Counted from the first letter of the stretch, positions 34,960 through 48,960 are shown. The stretch is 64,000 bases of DNA from Pelosinus sp. UFO1 (GCF_000725345.1 NZ_CP008852.1:4456001-4520000); one strand, 5' to 3'. A program made the numbers and translations. The notes: generated by a model from the sequence alone, not told the origin.

Positions 34960-35189
34960 TTGAACCGCGAAGGCAAGACTATGAAAAATTGAAAATATAG
35001 CTAAAAAAATTTTAAACCACAAAGACACAAAGGGCACAAAAGATTTTTTTCACTACCTTTGTGTACTGCGTTAGCAGTATTGTGCTTTTGTGGCTCAAAA
35101 AATTGTTCTCCTGCTGGGACTAACTATTAAATAGTAAAAAATATATGGGATTACGTTAACCGCAGAGGCGCAGAGGACACAGAGGAGAT
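34960..35189. repeat. family A repeats: one full copy (copy 6) and two half copies
   Basis: A full A/T-type copy at 35014-35097 (AAACCACAAAGACACAAAG to TGTGCTTTTGTGGCTC), with the same inner palindromic insert type as copy 1 (TACTGCGTTAGCAGTA). A half copy at 34960-34979 (TTGAACCGCGAAGGCAAGAC) precedes it, and a G-rich half copy at 35158-35189 (AACCGCAGAGGCGCAGAGGA) abuts repeat B copy 2. The 490-bp spoIID-murA gap contains only these elements, the spoIID promoter and repeat B. Confidence 0.85.
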
Positions 35190-35197
35190 AAAAAAAG

Positions 35198-35298
35198 AAA
35201 AGACTTGGCTTGTGCCAAGTTTTTGGACGCAGGCAGAAGCCTTAGTCGTTCTTACTTAGAATCAAGAAAGTGTTATACTTTCTGATTCCGTAAAAAAA
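35198..35298 (-). repeat. structured repeat, family B copy 2
   Basis: Same hairpin order as copy 1: GACTTGGCTTGTGCCAAGT (perfect stem), GACGCAGGCAGAAGCCTTAG, then GATTC-type hairpin ACTTTCTGATTCC. Begins 33 bp after the murA stop. Confidence 0.85.
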
Positions 35299-35330
35299 CT
35301 GGCAAGATAGATATCTCACCAGTTTCTCAT

Positions 35331-36608
35331 TTACTTTTTACATTCATTTGTACCGACACGTTTGATGTCTGCACCGACCCCACATAATTTAGCTACTAAT
35401 CCATCATAACCTCGGTCAATGTGATGAAGATAACCTACTTCAGTTTCTCCCTCAGCAACGAGACCAGCCAGTACTAGGGCAGCTCCCGCTCTAAGATCCG
35501 TGGCTTTTACGGGACAGCCTGTTAACGTAGGAGTTCCTTCTACTACAGCACTACGGCCATCAATTTTTATATTGGCTCCCATACGTTTTAATTCATCTAC
35601 ATGCATAAAACGATTTTCAAACACAGTCTCACTAATCACACTGGTACCATGGGATATGGTAGTCATCGCCATAAATTGAGCTTGCATATCTGTTGGGAAT
35701 CCAGGATAAGGCAACGTCTTAATATCTACAGCTCGCAAATTACCATCACTTTTGACACGTATACCATTCGTATCTTCTTCAATGGTAACGCCAGCTTCTT
35801 TTAGTTTTGCAATGACAGGTTTTAAATGTTCCGGCAAGGCATTCTCAACATATAAATCGCCACCCGCCATCGCGGCTGCTACCATATAAGTACCAGCTTC
35901 GATACGATCGGGAATAACTTCATAGGTTTTACCAGTTAATTCAGGGACTCCGTCAATTTTAATTAGATTCGTACCGGCACCACGAATGCGTGCACCCATG
36001 GTATTAAGATAATTGGCTAAATCAACAATTTCCGGCTCATGAGCTGGATTTTCTAAAATAGTCTGGCCTTTTGCCATACTGGCTGCCATCATAATATTTT
36101 CTGTAGCACCTACACTAGGAAAATCTAAATAAATTCTAGCCCCAGTCAATCCATTCGGTGCAGTTGCTTCAATATATCCATGTCCAATATCAATCTTCGC
36201 ACCTAGGGCTTCGAAGCCTTTTAAATGCAAATCAATTGGGCGAGTTCCTATCGCACAGCCACCCGGTAAAGATATTTTGGAGTGACCATAACGAGCCAAT
36301 AATGGCCCCATAATTAAAAAAGAAGCACGCATTTTACGGACCAACTCATAAGGCGCTTCACAACTACCAATTACCGTACTATCAACGAGCATGGTCTGTT
36401 CTTCTTTGCTATATTGTACTTCAACGCCCAGATGCTTAAGCACTTGGCTAAACGTACGCACATCTTCTAAATCAGGTATCCCTTCTAATGTGCTCGGGGA
36501 TGTTCCAAGCAAAGTTGCTGCAATAAGTGGCAATACAGCGTTTTTGGCCCCACTAATTTTAATCGTTCCATATAATTTGTTACCACCGCGGATAACTAAT
36601 CTCTCCAT
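35331..36608 (-). CDS. murA: UDP-N-acetylglucosamine 1-carboxyvinyltransferase MurA
   Basis: 425 aa. Adds enolpyruvate from PEP to UDP-GlcNAc, the first committed step of peptidoglycan synthesis, in the cytoplasm. The catalytic Cys is C118 in [15 protein letters not shown], so the enzyme should be of the fosfomycin-sensitive type. K22 and N23 in [10 protein letters not shown] are the substrate-binding pair. GGAGG before the ATG. Position between ywmB and spoIID identifies it as the equivalent of Bacillus murAA. Confidence 0.96.
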   Translation of the reverse strand: MERLVIRGGNKLYGTIKISGAKNAVLPLIAATLLGTSPSTLEGIPDLEDVRTFSQVLKHLGVEVQYSKEEQTMLVDSTVIGSCEAPYELVRKMRASFLIMGPLLARYGHSKISLPGGCAIGTRPIDLHLKGFEALGAKIDIGHGYIEATAPNGLTGARIYLDFPSVGATENIMMAASMAKGQTILENPAHEPEIVDLANYLNTMGARIRGAGTNLIKIDGVPELTGKTYEVIPDRIEAGTYMVAAAMAGGDLYVENALPEHLKPVIAKLKEAGVTIEEDTNGIRVKSDGNLRAVDIKTLPYPGFPTDMQAQFMAMTTISHGTSVISETVFENRFMHVDELKRMGANIKIDGRSAVVEGTPTLTGCPVKATDLRAGAALVLAGLVAEGETEVGYLHHIDRGYDGLVAKLCGVGADIKRVGTNECKK

Positions 36609-36671
36609 AAGGTCATATCCTCCCGCAAACTCTACTAATATATTTAAAAGGAATAAGTGCTGTTTTATTAA

Positions 36672-37433
36672 TTAATATTCTTTAGTAATAATCGGTGATC
36701 CAATGATGACGTAAGTACGATTATCATATTGACTGTAGCGTGTTGCTATATTTATATTCACCTTTTTGTCACCTACTTGCAGCCACTCTCCAGCAATTGA
36801 GGAAAATCCTGTATAACTAAGGAAGTTTTCAGCTTTCAGTTTGTCAATAATAACTCCGTCTATTGCCATAAAAGCTTTTTCTAATACTCTTTGTTGTTCT
36901 CCATCCACTAGTTTACCACCAAGCCATCCAATCAAGCAAGTATTAATCTTGGGTGAACCACCATTTTTTTTTATACTGTCACTAATTTTTCGTTGTAACT
37001 GTTGGATAGAAGTATTTTCATTCACTATGGACTCCATATTCACCACTAGGTAAGTTTCCATTTGAGAGCTATCTCCCTGTTTGGGAATCACCTGCGCCGC
37101 AACAAAAGCATGCCACTCTGGCCTTATTGCTTCCGCTTGTACTGTACGATGAGTGCCCCTTTGCTGCTGTGTCAATTGATAATCTTTAGCGCTTACGTCG
37201 AGCTGTTCCATTATCTTTTCTACAGTTTCTTGGAGCTGATTATCATTCATCGCTTCATCAGGTAACTTCGCCCAAGCATTTATACTATACTCGTTAAAAT
37301 GTGCACCAGTTGCTTCCATAGCTTGCGTTAAAGGTTCTTCAGGAGTAGCAGCAGGTAATTCCCTCACCATAGCAAGAGATAAAAGTAATAAGATTGCTAG
37401 GCTCATTGATAATCTTGTCCGAAATTTATACAT
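36672..37433 (-). CDS. ywmB: YwmB-like protein (TATA-box-binding-fold domain), secreted or anchored
   Basis: 253 aa from the ATG at 37433 (AAGGGTGG about 5 nt upstream). Signal anchor about 9-27. The body (about 45-250) matches the YwmB layout: an early segment EATGAHFNEYSINAWAKLPD, a middle CLIGWLGGKLVDGEQQRVLEKAFMAIDGVIIDKL and an end SIAGEWLQVGDKKVNINIATRYSQYDNRTYVIIGSPIITKEY. The function is unknown even in Bacillus. Position between atpC and murA is the conserved one, which is the main support for the name. Confidence 0.8.
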   Translation of the reverse strand: MYKFRTRLSMSLAILLLLSLAMVRELPAATPEEPLTQAMEATGAHFNEYSINAWAKLPDEAMNDNQLQETVEKIMEQLDVSAKDYQLTQQQRGTHRTVQAEAIRPEWHAFVAAQVIPKQGDSSQMETYLVVNMESIVNENTSIQQLQRKISDSIKKNGGSPKINTCLIGWLGGKLVDGEQQRVLEKAFMAIDGVIIDKLKAENFLSYTGFSSIAGEWLQVGDKKVNINIATRYSQYDNRTYVIIGSPIITKEY

Positions 37434-37534
37434 CCTCTCCACCCTTTTTAATAAATAATTCTTTATATATAAATTACTCTGTATGCCTATTCTTGCCACT
37501 TGTTGAAGGAGATATACAAACCTTGTGAACATAA

Positions 37535-37636
37535 AAAAAGACTTGGTTTAGGCCAAGTCCTCAGACGCAGGCATAAGCCTTAGTCGTTCTTACTTGGAAT
37601 CAAGGAAGTGTTATACTTTCTGATTCCATAAAAAAA
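37535..37636 (-). repeat. structured repeat, family B copy 3
   Basis: AAAAAGACTTGGTTTAGGCC, CAGACGCAGGCATAAGCCTT and the GGAATCAAGGAAGT/ACTTTCTGATTCC hairpin follow the same order as copies 1 and 2. It is followed at 37635-37655 by a further hairpin AACTTGG/CCAAGTT. Between atpC and ywmB. Confidence 0.85.
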
Positions 37637-37693
37637 CTTGGTATACACCAAGTTTTACTTCATTACTACGTTTTATGACTATAAAACAAAAAA

Positions 37694-37721
37694 AACAGAC
37701 TAAGCATAAGCTCAGCCTGTT
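37694..37721 (-). terminator. terminator of the atp operon
   Basis: AACAGACTAAGC and GCTCAGCCTGTT pair with two G-U pairs around a 4-nt loop, just after the atpC stop. The minus strand continues with a run of T. Strong intrinsic terminator. Confidence 0.85.
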
Positions 37722-37729
37722 TTTAACCA

Positions 37730-38137
37730 TTATTCTTTATGTTCTTTAACTCGTAGACGTACCAAAGCACGTTTGAGAGCAATCTCGGCTCTTATCAAAT
37801 CGATACCCGGACTTGCTGTACGCAAGCGACTTTCTGCACGTTCTTTTGCTGCAGCAGCCCTTTCCAAGTCGATTTCATCAGGTAATTCGGCACAATTTGC
37901 CAAGACAGTAATTTTCTCAGGCTGCACTTCAATAAAACCACCACACATGGAAATTTGCAGCTCACCATTCTCGGTAATTACTCGAAGGGGCCAAATTCCC
38001 AAGGCAGCAATAAGCGCGGCATGTCCTGGAAGAATACCAATATCCCCAGATGTCGTCCTGGCAATCACCATGGTAACATCCTCAGAATAAGCCATTTTCT
38101 CTGGGGTAACAATATCCAGCCTAATTGTTTTAGCCAT
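37730..38137 (-). CDS. atpC: ATP synthase F1 subunit epsilon
   Basis: 135 aa. An N-terminal beta-sandwich (1-85: DIVTPEKMAYSEDVTMVIARTTSGDIGILPGHAALIAALG) and a C-terminal helical hairpin (about 90-133: LERAAAAKERAESRL, ALKRALVRLRVKE), the regulatory helices that can inhibit rotation. Last gene of the atp operon, 3 bp after atpD. Confidence 0.95.
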   Translation of the reverse strand: MAKTIRLDIVTPEKMAYSEDVTMVIARTTSGDIGILPGHAALIAALGIWPLRVITENGELQISMCGGFIEVQPEKITVLANCAELPDEIDLERAAAAKERAESRLRTASPGIDLIRAEIALKRALVRLRVKEHKE

Positions 38138-38140
38138 TTA

Positions 38141-40422
<2,282 letters not shown>

Positions 40423-40427
40423 TTACA

Positions 40428-42516
<2,089 letters not shown>

Positions 42517-42523
<7 letters not shown>

Positions 42524-43020
42524 GGCAAACCACCTATCTTCTTATCATCAAGTTTATCAATGAAATCAGACACTATGGCAGCGTTGGCTTCGGAATCCAT
42601 TTTTTCTTTCATAATTTTTGTAGCAGCAGCCATCGATAAAGCTACGACTTCACCTTTTAGCTGAGCTAATGCCAATTCCCGTTCACGAGCAACTTCTTCT
42701 TGCACACTTTTCAGTATGCGAGCACTTTCTGCACGTGCCGCTTTTAAAATCTCTTCCTTATTCTCTTCTGCCACTTTCTCGGCTTTCTCTACAATTGCCT
42801 GAGCTTGAGCACGTACTTCTACCAACTGCTTTTTGTATTCCAGCTTAAGTTGTTCAGCTTCTCGTCTGTCTCGTTCTGCTGAATCTATGCTGTCAGCAAT
42901 TTTTCGTTGACGATCTTCTAGGCCCTGCATTAAAGGCTTGTAAGCAAATTTAGCAAGAATGGCAACTAAAATAAGAAAGTTTACAATTTGTGCTAATAGC
43001 GTCCCATTTAATTCAACCAA
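42517..43020 (-). CDS. atpF: ATP synthase F0 subunit b
   Basis: 167 aa from the TTG at 43020, 8 nt after GGAGG; the GTG at 43029 overlaps that site. One membrane helix (about 8-24: LAQIVNFLILVAILAKFAY) then a long charged helix (about 30-150), the peripheral stalk. Ends with DFIDKLDDKKIGGLPC overlapping atpH. Confidence 0.94.
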
Positions 43021-43099
43021 TGAAAGCACCTCCTTATCAAACGGTATCAGGAGACACTGGCATCATTTCCATGCCAGTAACCTTATATTGTTTTAAACC

Positions 43100-43414
<315 letters not shown>

Positions 43415-43439
43415 CTAATTACATGTGTTTAGTCCGAAG

Positions 43440-44120
43440 CTAATGATGATCATCTTGCAGTGAGTTTGATAGATAGGATATTGACAGCATGGTAAAGATA
43501 AATGCTTGTACAATGCCAACAAAAACACTGAAAGCCAGCCATAATGTAGGCACAAAATAAGGTACCAGCATACCCAGAACCAGTAACAGAATTTCACCAG
43601 CCAAAATGTTACCAAATAAACGGAAAGATAACGTAATAGGCTTTGCTACTTCCTCAATGATATTAATAATGACAAACGGTACATAGGGTTCAAAGAAATG
43701 TTTTACATACCGTATAAGCCCTTTGTTTTTAACGCCCAGAACATGTACGATGATTACAATCATTAACGCTAGTCCTAGAGTTGTATTAATATCATTAGTT
43801 GGTGACGTGAAACCTGGGACCAATCCTAATTCATTACCCACTGCTAAAAATAAAAACAGTGTGATAATCAGTGGTGCCAACTTTTTGCCTTTTGCTCCCA
43901 TGTTTGCTTCCACTTGTTCAAGTAAAGCAACAACCGCCATTTCCAGGAAATTTTGCCAGCCCCGTGGCCGTAATTCAATACGTCTGGTTGCTACCACTGC
44001 CAGTAAAATGACAATTGCCATCGTAATCCAAGTCATCGTCAGCGTATCCAAATTAAAGGTTAATCCTGCAAAGTGGGCTAACTTATGACTTCCGATTTCA
44101 TGTCCTCCACCGTGTTCCAT
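43440..44120 (-). CDS. atpB: ATP synthase F0 subunit a
   Basis: 226 aa membrane stator with five or six helices. The essential Arg is in SFRLFGNILAGE, and LGLVPGFTSPTNDINTTLGLA is the usual second-half landmark. The His-rich N- and C-termini (MEHGGGHE, DDHH) are unremarkable for the family. GGGGGGAGGG upstream of the ATG. Confidence 0.96.
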   Translation of the reverse strand: MEHGGGHEIGSHKLAHFAGLTFNLDTLTMTWITMAIVILLAVVATRRIELRPRGWQNFLEMAVVALLEQVEANMGAKGKKLAPLIITLFLFLAVGNELGLVPGFTSPTNDINTTLGLALMIVIIVHVLGVKNKGLIRYVKHFFEPYVPFVIINIIEEVAKPITLSFRLFGNILAGEILLLVLGMLVPYFVPTLWLAFSVFVGIVQAFIFTMLSISYLSNSLQDDHH

Positions 44121-44271
44121 ACCCTCCCCCCTTCCTTTTTACTAGTAGAGGTCCTTTCAAAATCCCCATCGCTTTTTGCGTCTAGATCATTTTAAGAACC
44201 TCTAGTTAAGTTGCGTATAACTTATACGCCCCATTATGCTAAAACACCTGAAAACAGGCATCTGTGCAACC

Positions 44272-44655
44272 TCATGTAATATGAAAAAAGCTTTTTCCTA
44301 CAATAACGACCCCATTTAAAAACATAACAATTTGAAGTGTAAATAAGCCAAAAACTGCTGACCAAAAATCAAGAACAGGTATCTTTAAAGACATAAACAA
44401 CATAATTACAATAAAACTCAGACGAAGAATCCACCCAATTCGCATATACAGCAGTGCTTTATGTATGGGCATATCGGCACTTTTACTTACCCGATAGCAC
44501 ATTAACAAAAAATAAACCCCGCTGGTGAAAAGTCCAATTATGAACCCTGGTATCCGCCAGCCAAATCCCGTGAAATAGGCACCTACTGAGATAAAACATC
44601 CCCATGCTAGGATCTGCAGTAATGTTCGCCGTATTTGTATAACATATTCTTGCAT
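44272..44655 (-). CDS. atpI: ATP synthase subunit I (AtpI)
   Basis: 127 aa with four membrane helices (about 13-30, 35-53, 70-90, 96-117). Typical weakly conserved AtpI protein, thought to help assemble the c ring. Its ribosome site is weak. The 151 bp between it and atpB contain no evident feature. Confidence 0.8.
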   Translation of the reverse strand: MQEYVIQIRRTLLQILAWGCFISVGAYFTGFGWRIPGFIIGLFTSGVYFLLMCYRVSKSADMPIHKALLYMRIGWILRLSFIVIMLFMSLKIPVLDFWSAVFGLFTLQIVMFLNGVVIVGKSFFHIT

Positions 44656-44680
44656 ATCTCTGGTAGAAAGTGTTTACTCT

Positions 44681-44896
44681 CTACTTACCTCCCACTAACC
44701 GCTTATACATCGACCACATTCCTGCTATCATACCTAGTATTATACCCACTATCGTCGCCCAAGGACTACTATCTAAGTACTTATCTACCAGTTTGCCCAT
44801 TAAAACACCTGCCGCTACAGAAGATACCATATAAAAACCAATCGTTGCAGCCGTGTTAATCCCGCTAAACAACTCATTTTTATCCTTCTTCTGCAT
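44681..44896 (-). CDS. atpZ: AtpZ/AtpI-type small membrane protein
   Basis: 71 aa from the ATG at 44896 (GAGGAG 6 nt upstream; the longer frame start lacks a site). Two membrane helices (about 17-35, 45-63: ATIVGIILGMIAGMWSMYKR), with the GxxxGxxxD spacing VLMGKLVDKYL of the AtpZ family, linked in other bacteria to Mg2+/Ca2+ transport or c-ring assembly. First gene of the atp operon. Confidence 0.8.
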   Translation of the reverse strand: MQKKDKNELFSGINTAATIGFYMVSSVAAGVLMGKLVDKYLDSSPWATIVGIILGMIAGMWSMYKRLVGGK

Positions 44897-45102
44897 GGCA
44901 ATCTCCTCACATTTCATAGATAAGGCGTCCTTCAAAACTAGACATACAATATTCTTACTGTTTCCTAGATAAATATTCCTATTTTCTTTGGATTACTTAT
45001 TTTTTCGACAAATACCAATAAAATCCTGCTAAATACGTATTATATTGAAAAGAACATTAATACCTTTATACCTTCTTTAATTACTTTTTATACAGATAGC
45101 CT

Positions 45103-46269
45103 TTATTTAACCTTACAACTTCCGAACTGATCAGGTTTTACCTGGGAAAAGCCATACTTCCAAAGAATGGTTTCTACAATTCGACGAGATGCCTGTCCAT
45201 CACCATAAGGATTGCAAGCATTTGCCATGCGGTCATATTCTACATGATCCGCCAGTAGGAGACGAGTCTCTTGATAAACTCGGTCTTTGTCCGTACCAAT
45301 TAGTTTTACAGTGCCTGCCTCAATGGCCTCGGGTCTTTCTGTATTATCTCGTAATACTAGTACCGGTTTTCCTAATGCTGGTGCCTCTTCTTGTACACCA
45401 CCTGAGTCAGTGAGAACAAAGTGGGAGCGTGCTAATAAATTAGCAAAAGGCTGATACTCTAATGGATCAATTAGCTTAACCCGTTCTATACCGCCTAATT
45501 CACTATTTACCACTTCTCGGACAAGAGGATTTTTATGTACAGGAAAAACGACTACTACATCCTCAAACTCAGTAACAATCTGCCTAAGGGCTTGATAAAC
45601 ATGCCGCATAGGTTCACCTAAGTTTTCTCTGCGATGTGTCGTAACTAGAACGACTCGATTATTTATATAGTCAATCCCGTCTAGCATTTCATCTGCAAAT
45701 TTGTAATCTTTATTTACGGTAGTCAATAGGGCATCTATCACCGTATTACCTGTAACAAAAGTAGCTTCTTCTGCTACAGCTTCTTTTAACAAATTGGCCT
45801 TTGCTGTCTTAGTTGGTGAAAAATGCATATCCGTTAGGGATCCGGTCAATTTTCGATTCATTTCTTCTGGGAAAGGGGAATATTTATTTTGCGTTCTAAG
45901 ACCTGCCTCAACATGTCCCACCGCTGTCTGATGATAATAAGCAGCTAAAGCTCCTGCAAAGGTTGTCGTTGTATCTCCATGTACCAATACAATATCAGGT
46001 TTTTCTTTACCAATGACTTCATTCAAGCCTTGCATCGCTCGAGCGGTAATATCAAATAATGTTTGCCCTTGGGACATAATATCTAAATCATAGTCAGGAA
46101 CAATCTGAAATAACTGCAGCACCTGATCAAGCATTTCTCTATGTTGCGCGGTAACCGCTACAATCGGTTGAATCTGTTCAGGATGTTTATTGAGTTCTAA
46201 AATAACTGGCGCCATTTTAATCGCCTCTGGCCTTGTTCCAAATACTGTCATAACTTTAATACGTGACAT
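45103..46269 (-). CDS. wecB: UDP-N-acetylglucosamine 2-epimerase (non-hydrolysing)
   Basis: 388 aa from the ATG at 46269 (GGGGAG upstream; longer frame not supported). Converts UDP-GlcNAc to UDP-ManNAc for surface polysaccharides. Motifs: MTVFGTRPEAIKMAPVI (7-23), VHGDTTTTFAGALAAY, GHVEAGLRTQ, VTTHRREN and LTDSGGVQEEAPALGKPVLVLRD. The Bacillus homologue is mnaA. It is separated from tagO by a terminator and precedes the atp operon. Confidence 0.93.
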   Translation of the reverse strand: MSRIKVMTVFGTRPEAIKMAPVILELNKHPEQIQPIVAVTAQHREMLDQVLQLFQIVPDYDLDIMSQGQTLFDITARAMQGLNEVIGKEKPDIVLVHGDTTTTFAGALAAYYHQTAVGHVEAGLRTQNKYSPFPEEMNRKLTGSLTDMHFSPTKTAKANLLKEAVAEEATFVTGNTVIDALLTTVNKDYKFADEMLDGIDYINNRVVLVTTHRRENLGEPMRHVYQALRQIVTEFEDVVVVFPVHKNPLVREVVNSELGGIERVKLIDPLEYQPFANLLARSHFVLTDSGGVQEEAPALGKPVLVLRDNTERPEAIEAGTVKLIGTDKDRVYQETRLLLADHVEYDRMANACNPYGDGQASRRIVETILWKYGFSQVKPDQFGSCKVK

Positions 46270-46321
46270 TATATACTCCCCTTTAAATCTGTTTTGGAAA
46301 ACCTTGGAGGAACACTCTATT

Positions 46322-46350
46322 AACAAAAATAGGCAGGCATAATGCCCGCC
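46322..46350 (-). terminator. intrinsic terminator between tagO and wecB
   Basis: GGCAGGC (46332-46338) and GCCCGCC (46344-46350) pair with one G-U pair around a 5-nt loop; on the minus strand TATTTTTG follows. It would reduce or end transcription before wecB. Confidence 0.75.
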
Positions 46351-46362
46351 CACTTGTGTGAC

Positions 46363-47391
46363 TTAATGACTTTCAATCGATTTCGTTGCCTTTAATACCC
46401 CTATTTTCCTTGCGCCAATAAAGGCAATACCAAGCAAAGCAATTACAATAAAGGCTCCTAACGATTTGTTCACCTCAGTCAAGGCAATTGCACTCAGACC
46501 TAAACAGCCGCTTATGACATACATCAATAGTACTGCTTGTTTTTGGGTTAACCCCATTTCTAATAAACGGTGATGCAAATGACCTTTATCTGGTTTAAAG
46601 ATAGGACGTCCGCTCATATAACGACGAATAATCGCGAAAGCAGTATCTAAAATTGGCAACCCTAACGCTACGATAGGTACAATTAGGGCGATAGTAGCCG
46701 CACTCTTCACTGCACCTAGAATGGATATCGCTGCTAGCATATATCCCAAAAACATACTGCCTGTGTCACCCATGAAAATCTTGGCAGGATTAAAATTATG
46801 CTGCAAAAACCCTAAGGCACTACCTGCTAAAGCAGCTGTTAACACAGCCACTGTCCAAAAATTCTGTTGCAATGCAACTAACAGAATCGTTACTGAAGCA
46901 ATGGTAGATACACCCGCAGCCAATCCATCCAAACCATCAATCAAATTTACTGTATTTGTCAAACCAACCACCCATAAGATAGTGAGAGGAATCGACAAAT
47001 ATTCTACATACAGCATATCCCCAAAGGGATTGGTTAACCATTCAATGCGAATGTCGAACATAACCAGTACAGAAGCCGCGACAATTTGTCCTAATAATTT
47101 CACTCTAGCAGGTAATGGTTTTAAATCATCAATAATACCTACAATTAAAATTACCGTACCACCAACTAATAGGCCCATAATTTCACGACTCACATACATG
47201 CTTGCTAGTACAGCCAACACAAAGGCTGCATAAATAGCTAAGCCCCCCATTCTCGGGATAGGCCGAGTATGCACTTTACGAGCATCCGGAGCATCTAAGG
47301 CTCCTACTTTTATTGCTAAATCTTTTACCCGCGGTGTTACAAAGTAAGCAACCGCTAAGGCAACGGTAAACGCCACAATATATGTCTGCAT
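46363..47391 (-). CDS. undecaprenyl-phosphate GlcNAc-1-phosphate transferase (WecA/TagO family)
   Basis: 342 aa from the ATG at 47391 (GAGGTG 7 nt upstream). About eleven membrane helices. Active-site loops: IVGIIDDLKPL (DD pair), NLIDGLDGLAAGVS, KIFMGDTGSMFLGY and the HxH loop GHLHHRLLEMG. Initiates synthesis of lipid-linked surface glycans at the cytoplasmic face. Pairing with wecB suggests a ManNAc-containing polymer, perhaps O-antigen- or enterobacterial-common-antigen-like. Confidence 0.92.
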   Translation of the reverse strand: MQTYIVAFTVALAVAYFVTPRVKDLAIKVGALDAPDARKVHTRPIPRMGGLAIYAAFVLAVLASMYVSREIMGLLVGGTVILIVGIIDDLKPLPARVKLLGQIVAASVLVMFDIRIEWLTNPFGDMLYVEYLSIPLTILWVVGLTNTVNLIDGLDGLAAGVSTIASVTILLVALQQNFWTVAVLTAALAGSALGFLQHNFNPAKIFMGDTGSMFLGYMLAAISILGAVKSAATIALIVPIVALGLPILDTAFAIIRRYMSGRPIFKPDKGHLHHRLLEMGLTQKQAVLLMYVISGCLGLSAIALTEVNKSLGAFIVIALLGIAFIGARKIGVLKATKSIESH

Positions 47392-47423
47392 TATTAAGCA
47401 CCTCATTTCTACACAACAATCCC

Positions 47424-47452
47424 ATTTTACATCACGTCAATACCCTTGTCAA
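47424..47452 (-). promoter_or_regulatory. sigma-A promoter of the tagO-type gene
   Basis: Minus strand TTGACA (47452-47447), exactly 17 bp, TAAAAT (47429-47424), with the start site about 25 nt before the gene's ATG. Near-consensus. The rest of the 212-bp gap upstream of it contains no obvious gene. Confidence 0.8.
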
Positions 47453-47618
47453 ACGGATTCTATCAGGATAAATCCTCATTATTACTAGCATATTGAGCCT
47501 TATGCCCTTATATGGAATGCATTAAAGAAATTGTAAAATCATTGTCGAGACGCTAGGAGTGGTCTTAGACATATCCTTTCATAATTTTGCATCTATACTA
47601 TTTAATATAACCTATTTA

Positions 47619-48287
47619 TTAGGGGCAGTCTATACAATAACCTTTGCGTTTCAGTTTTTCAATATGAGCTTTTCTTAGTTCCTGTATATTAACATGATAC
47701 TTTTGCGCCAAAATATACATCATAGTAAAACAACATTGGGCTACATCTAATAATTCATAAGCACATCCTAGCAAAGCTGCTTCTTTTGTTAAGTCAGCTT
47801 CTTCTCCTGATGCCCCTGCTCTTTTCCCCAAATACTGAGTAAGCTCACCAATTTCTTCTTGAATTTTGCATACCGTTGTCAGCAAACTTACCTCTTCCAA
47901 GATAAGCCGAGGTAATTTTAAATATTTAAAATCACCAACCGTCGTGATGCTGTATTGAAGGCGATTATCAAATAAATACCCTTTTTGTTCTAACTTGCTT
48001 AGATGCTGACCAATTAAAGTATCCACCTCTATCCCATAAGATTCTTCCATTACAAATAACATGGTTACACAAGTTTGCGCTACATCCAACAGTTCACCAG
48101 CAACTTCGGTAAGTAAAACTGTTCCTTGGTCACTAGCATCCTCTTCCTTCACTAGTGTATTTTCATAAGGTAAAAAGTGCAATACGGCTCTTGCGAGTTC
48201 ACCAGCTTCCTCCATAATTTTAAATAATGTGGAGTCTAATGTTGGCGTAAGGTTATTTAATTTAGGTAGGTAAATTGGTTCAAGCAT
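47619..48287 (-). CDS. MazG-like nucleotide pyrophosphohydrolase-fold protein, tandem duplicated
   Basis: 222 aa consisting of two similar MazG-like halves. First half: E26-E27 and E30, then E65 and D68 in GELLD, ending HLSKLEQKGYLFDN. Second half: E144-E145 and E148, then E178 and D181 in YELLDVAQ, ending HIEKLKRKGYCID. The EExxE...ExxD pattern coordinates Mg2+ in MazG/dUTPase-type enzymes, so both halves look active. Substrate unknown, probably a (d)NTP; adjacency to dCMP deaminase suggests nucleotide-pool cleaning. Confidence 0.8.
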   Translation of the reverse strand: MLEPIYLPKLNNLTPTLDSTLFKIMEEAGELARAVLHFLPYENTLVKEEDASDQGTVLLTEVAGELLDVAQTCVTMLFVMEESYGIEVDTLIGQHLSKLEQKGYLFDNRLQYSITTVGDFKYLKLPRLILEEVSLLTTVCKIQEEIGELTQYLGKRAGASGEEADLTKEAALLGCAYELLDVAQCCFTMMYILAQKYHVNIQELRKAHIEKLKRKGYCIDCP

Positions 48288-48293
48288 AATCTA

Positions 48294-48710
48294 TCACAGC
48301 CCCTCTTTTGGCATATATACCACCTCTACTGCAGATAATGCAAACCAATCTGTATGGGGGTTATAATCTCTAGCATACACGACTTTGGTTATACCTGAAG
48401 TAATAATTAGTTTTTGGCACTCAGGACAGGGCCTATCAGTGCAATAAAGAGTAGCTCCTCGCCGTTCATCTGGCGTACATTCCAAAAGGGCATTGGGTTC
48501 TGCATGTATACAGCGTACGCAATGCTCCCCTAACATAGCACAACCATCATCTATACAATGAGGTAATCCCGCTGGGCTCCCATTATAACCTGTTCCTTTA
48601 ATACGCTTATCTTTCACAATGACTGCACCTACATGCCTTCTTAAGCAAGTACTACGTTCTGCCACTTGAAAGGCAATATCTAAAAAGTATAAGTCCCAAT
48701 TTTTCCGCAT
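48294..48710 (-). CDS. comEB: dCMP deaminase ComEB family
   Basis: 138 aa zinc deaminase that makes dUMP for thymidylate synthesis. Zinc ligands H69 (with catalytic E71 in HAEPNALL), C95 and C98 in CPEC. TGYNGSPAGLPHC is the dCMP-deaminase landmark. GGAGG before the ATG. A comEB-wecB-atp neighbourhood is common in Firmicutes. Confidence 0.92.
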   Translation of the reverse strand: MRKNWDLYFLDIAFQVAERSTCLRRHVGAVIVKDKRIKGTGYNGSPAGLPHCIDDGCAMLGEHCVRCIHAEPNALLECTPDERRGATLYCTDRPCPECQKLIITSGITKVVYARDYNPHTDWFALSAVEVVYMPKEGL

Positions 48711-48826
48711 AATTACCTCCGCTACTTCAATTCAACAGCAATCAAACATACACCAATTATACTATAGATGATAAGTGAACTAAAGAGCCAATCTATAGTA
48801 TCAGAAAATACAACAGGAATGGAAAA

Positions 48827-48960
48827 TAAACCACAGAGGTACAGAGGACACAGAGGGGAATTTTTTTAAAAAAACACTTTTAAACACGAAGATTTGAAGA
48901 ATACTAAGAGAATTTAAACCTATATCGCCTCTGTGTTCTCTGTGTTCTCTGCGGTTCAAT
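48827..48960. repeat. dispersed palindromic repeat, family A copy 7 (long, G-rich)
   Basis: AAACCACAGAGGTACAGAGG and CTCTGTGTTCTCTGCGGTTC are separated by about 90 bp of A/T-rich DNA, the largest spacing of any copy. It lies in the 547-bp divergent gap between comEB and lrp; the rest of that gap holds repeat C copy 2. Confidence 0.85.

Noticed and set aside
33732-37636. Family B copies as insertion sequence remnants
   Set aside because: No transposase reading frame, terminal inverted repeats or target duplications; conserved hairpins suggest a structured element instead.
43415-43615. 66-aa minus-strand frame rich in Trp, Cys and Leu
   Set aside because: Shifted-frame shadow of atpB.
44121-44271. 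Hidden small gene in the atpB-atpI gap
   Set aside because: No open frame with a start, ribosome site or recognisable residues was found.
46721-47233. 170-aa plus-strand reading frame
   Set aside because: Antisense mirror of the tagO-type gene; Thr/Asn/Pro-rich as expected for the complement of membrane helices.
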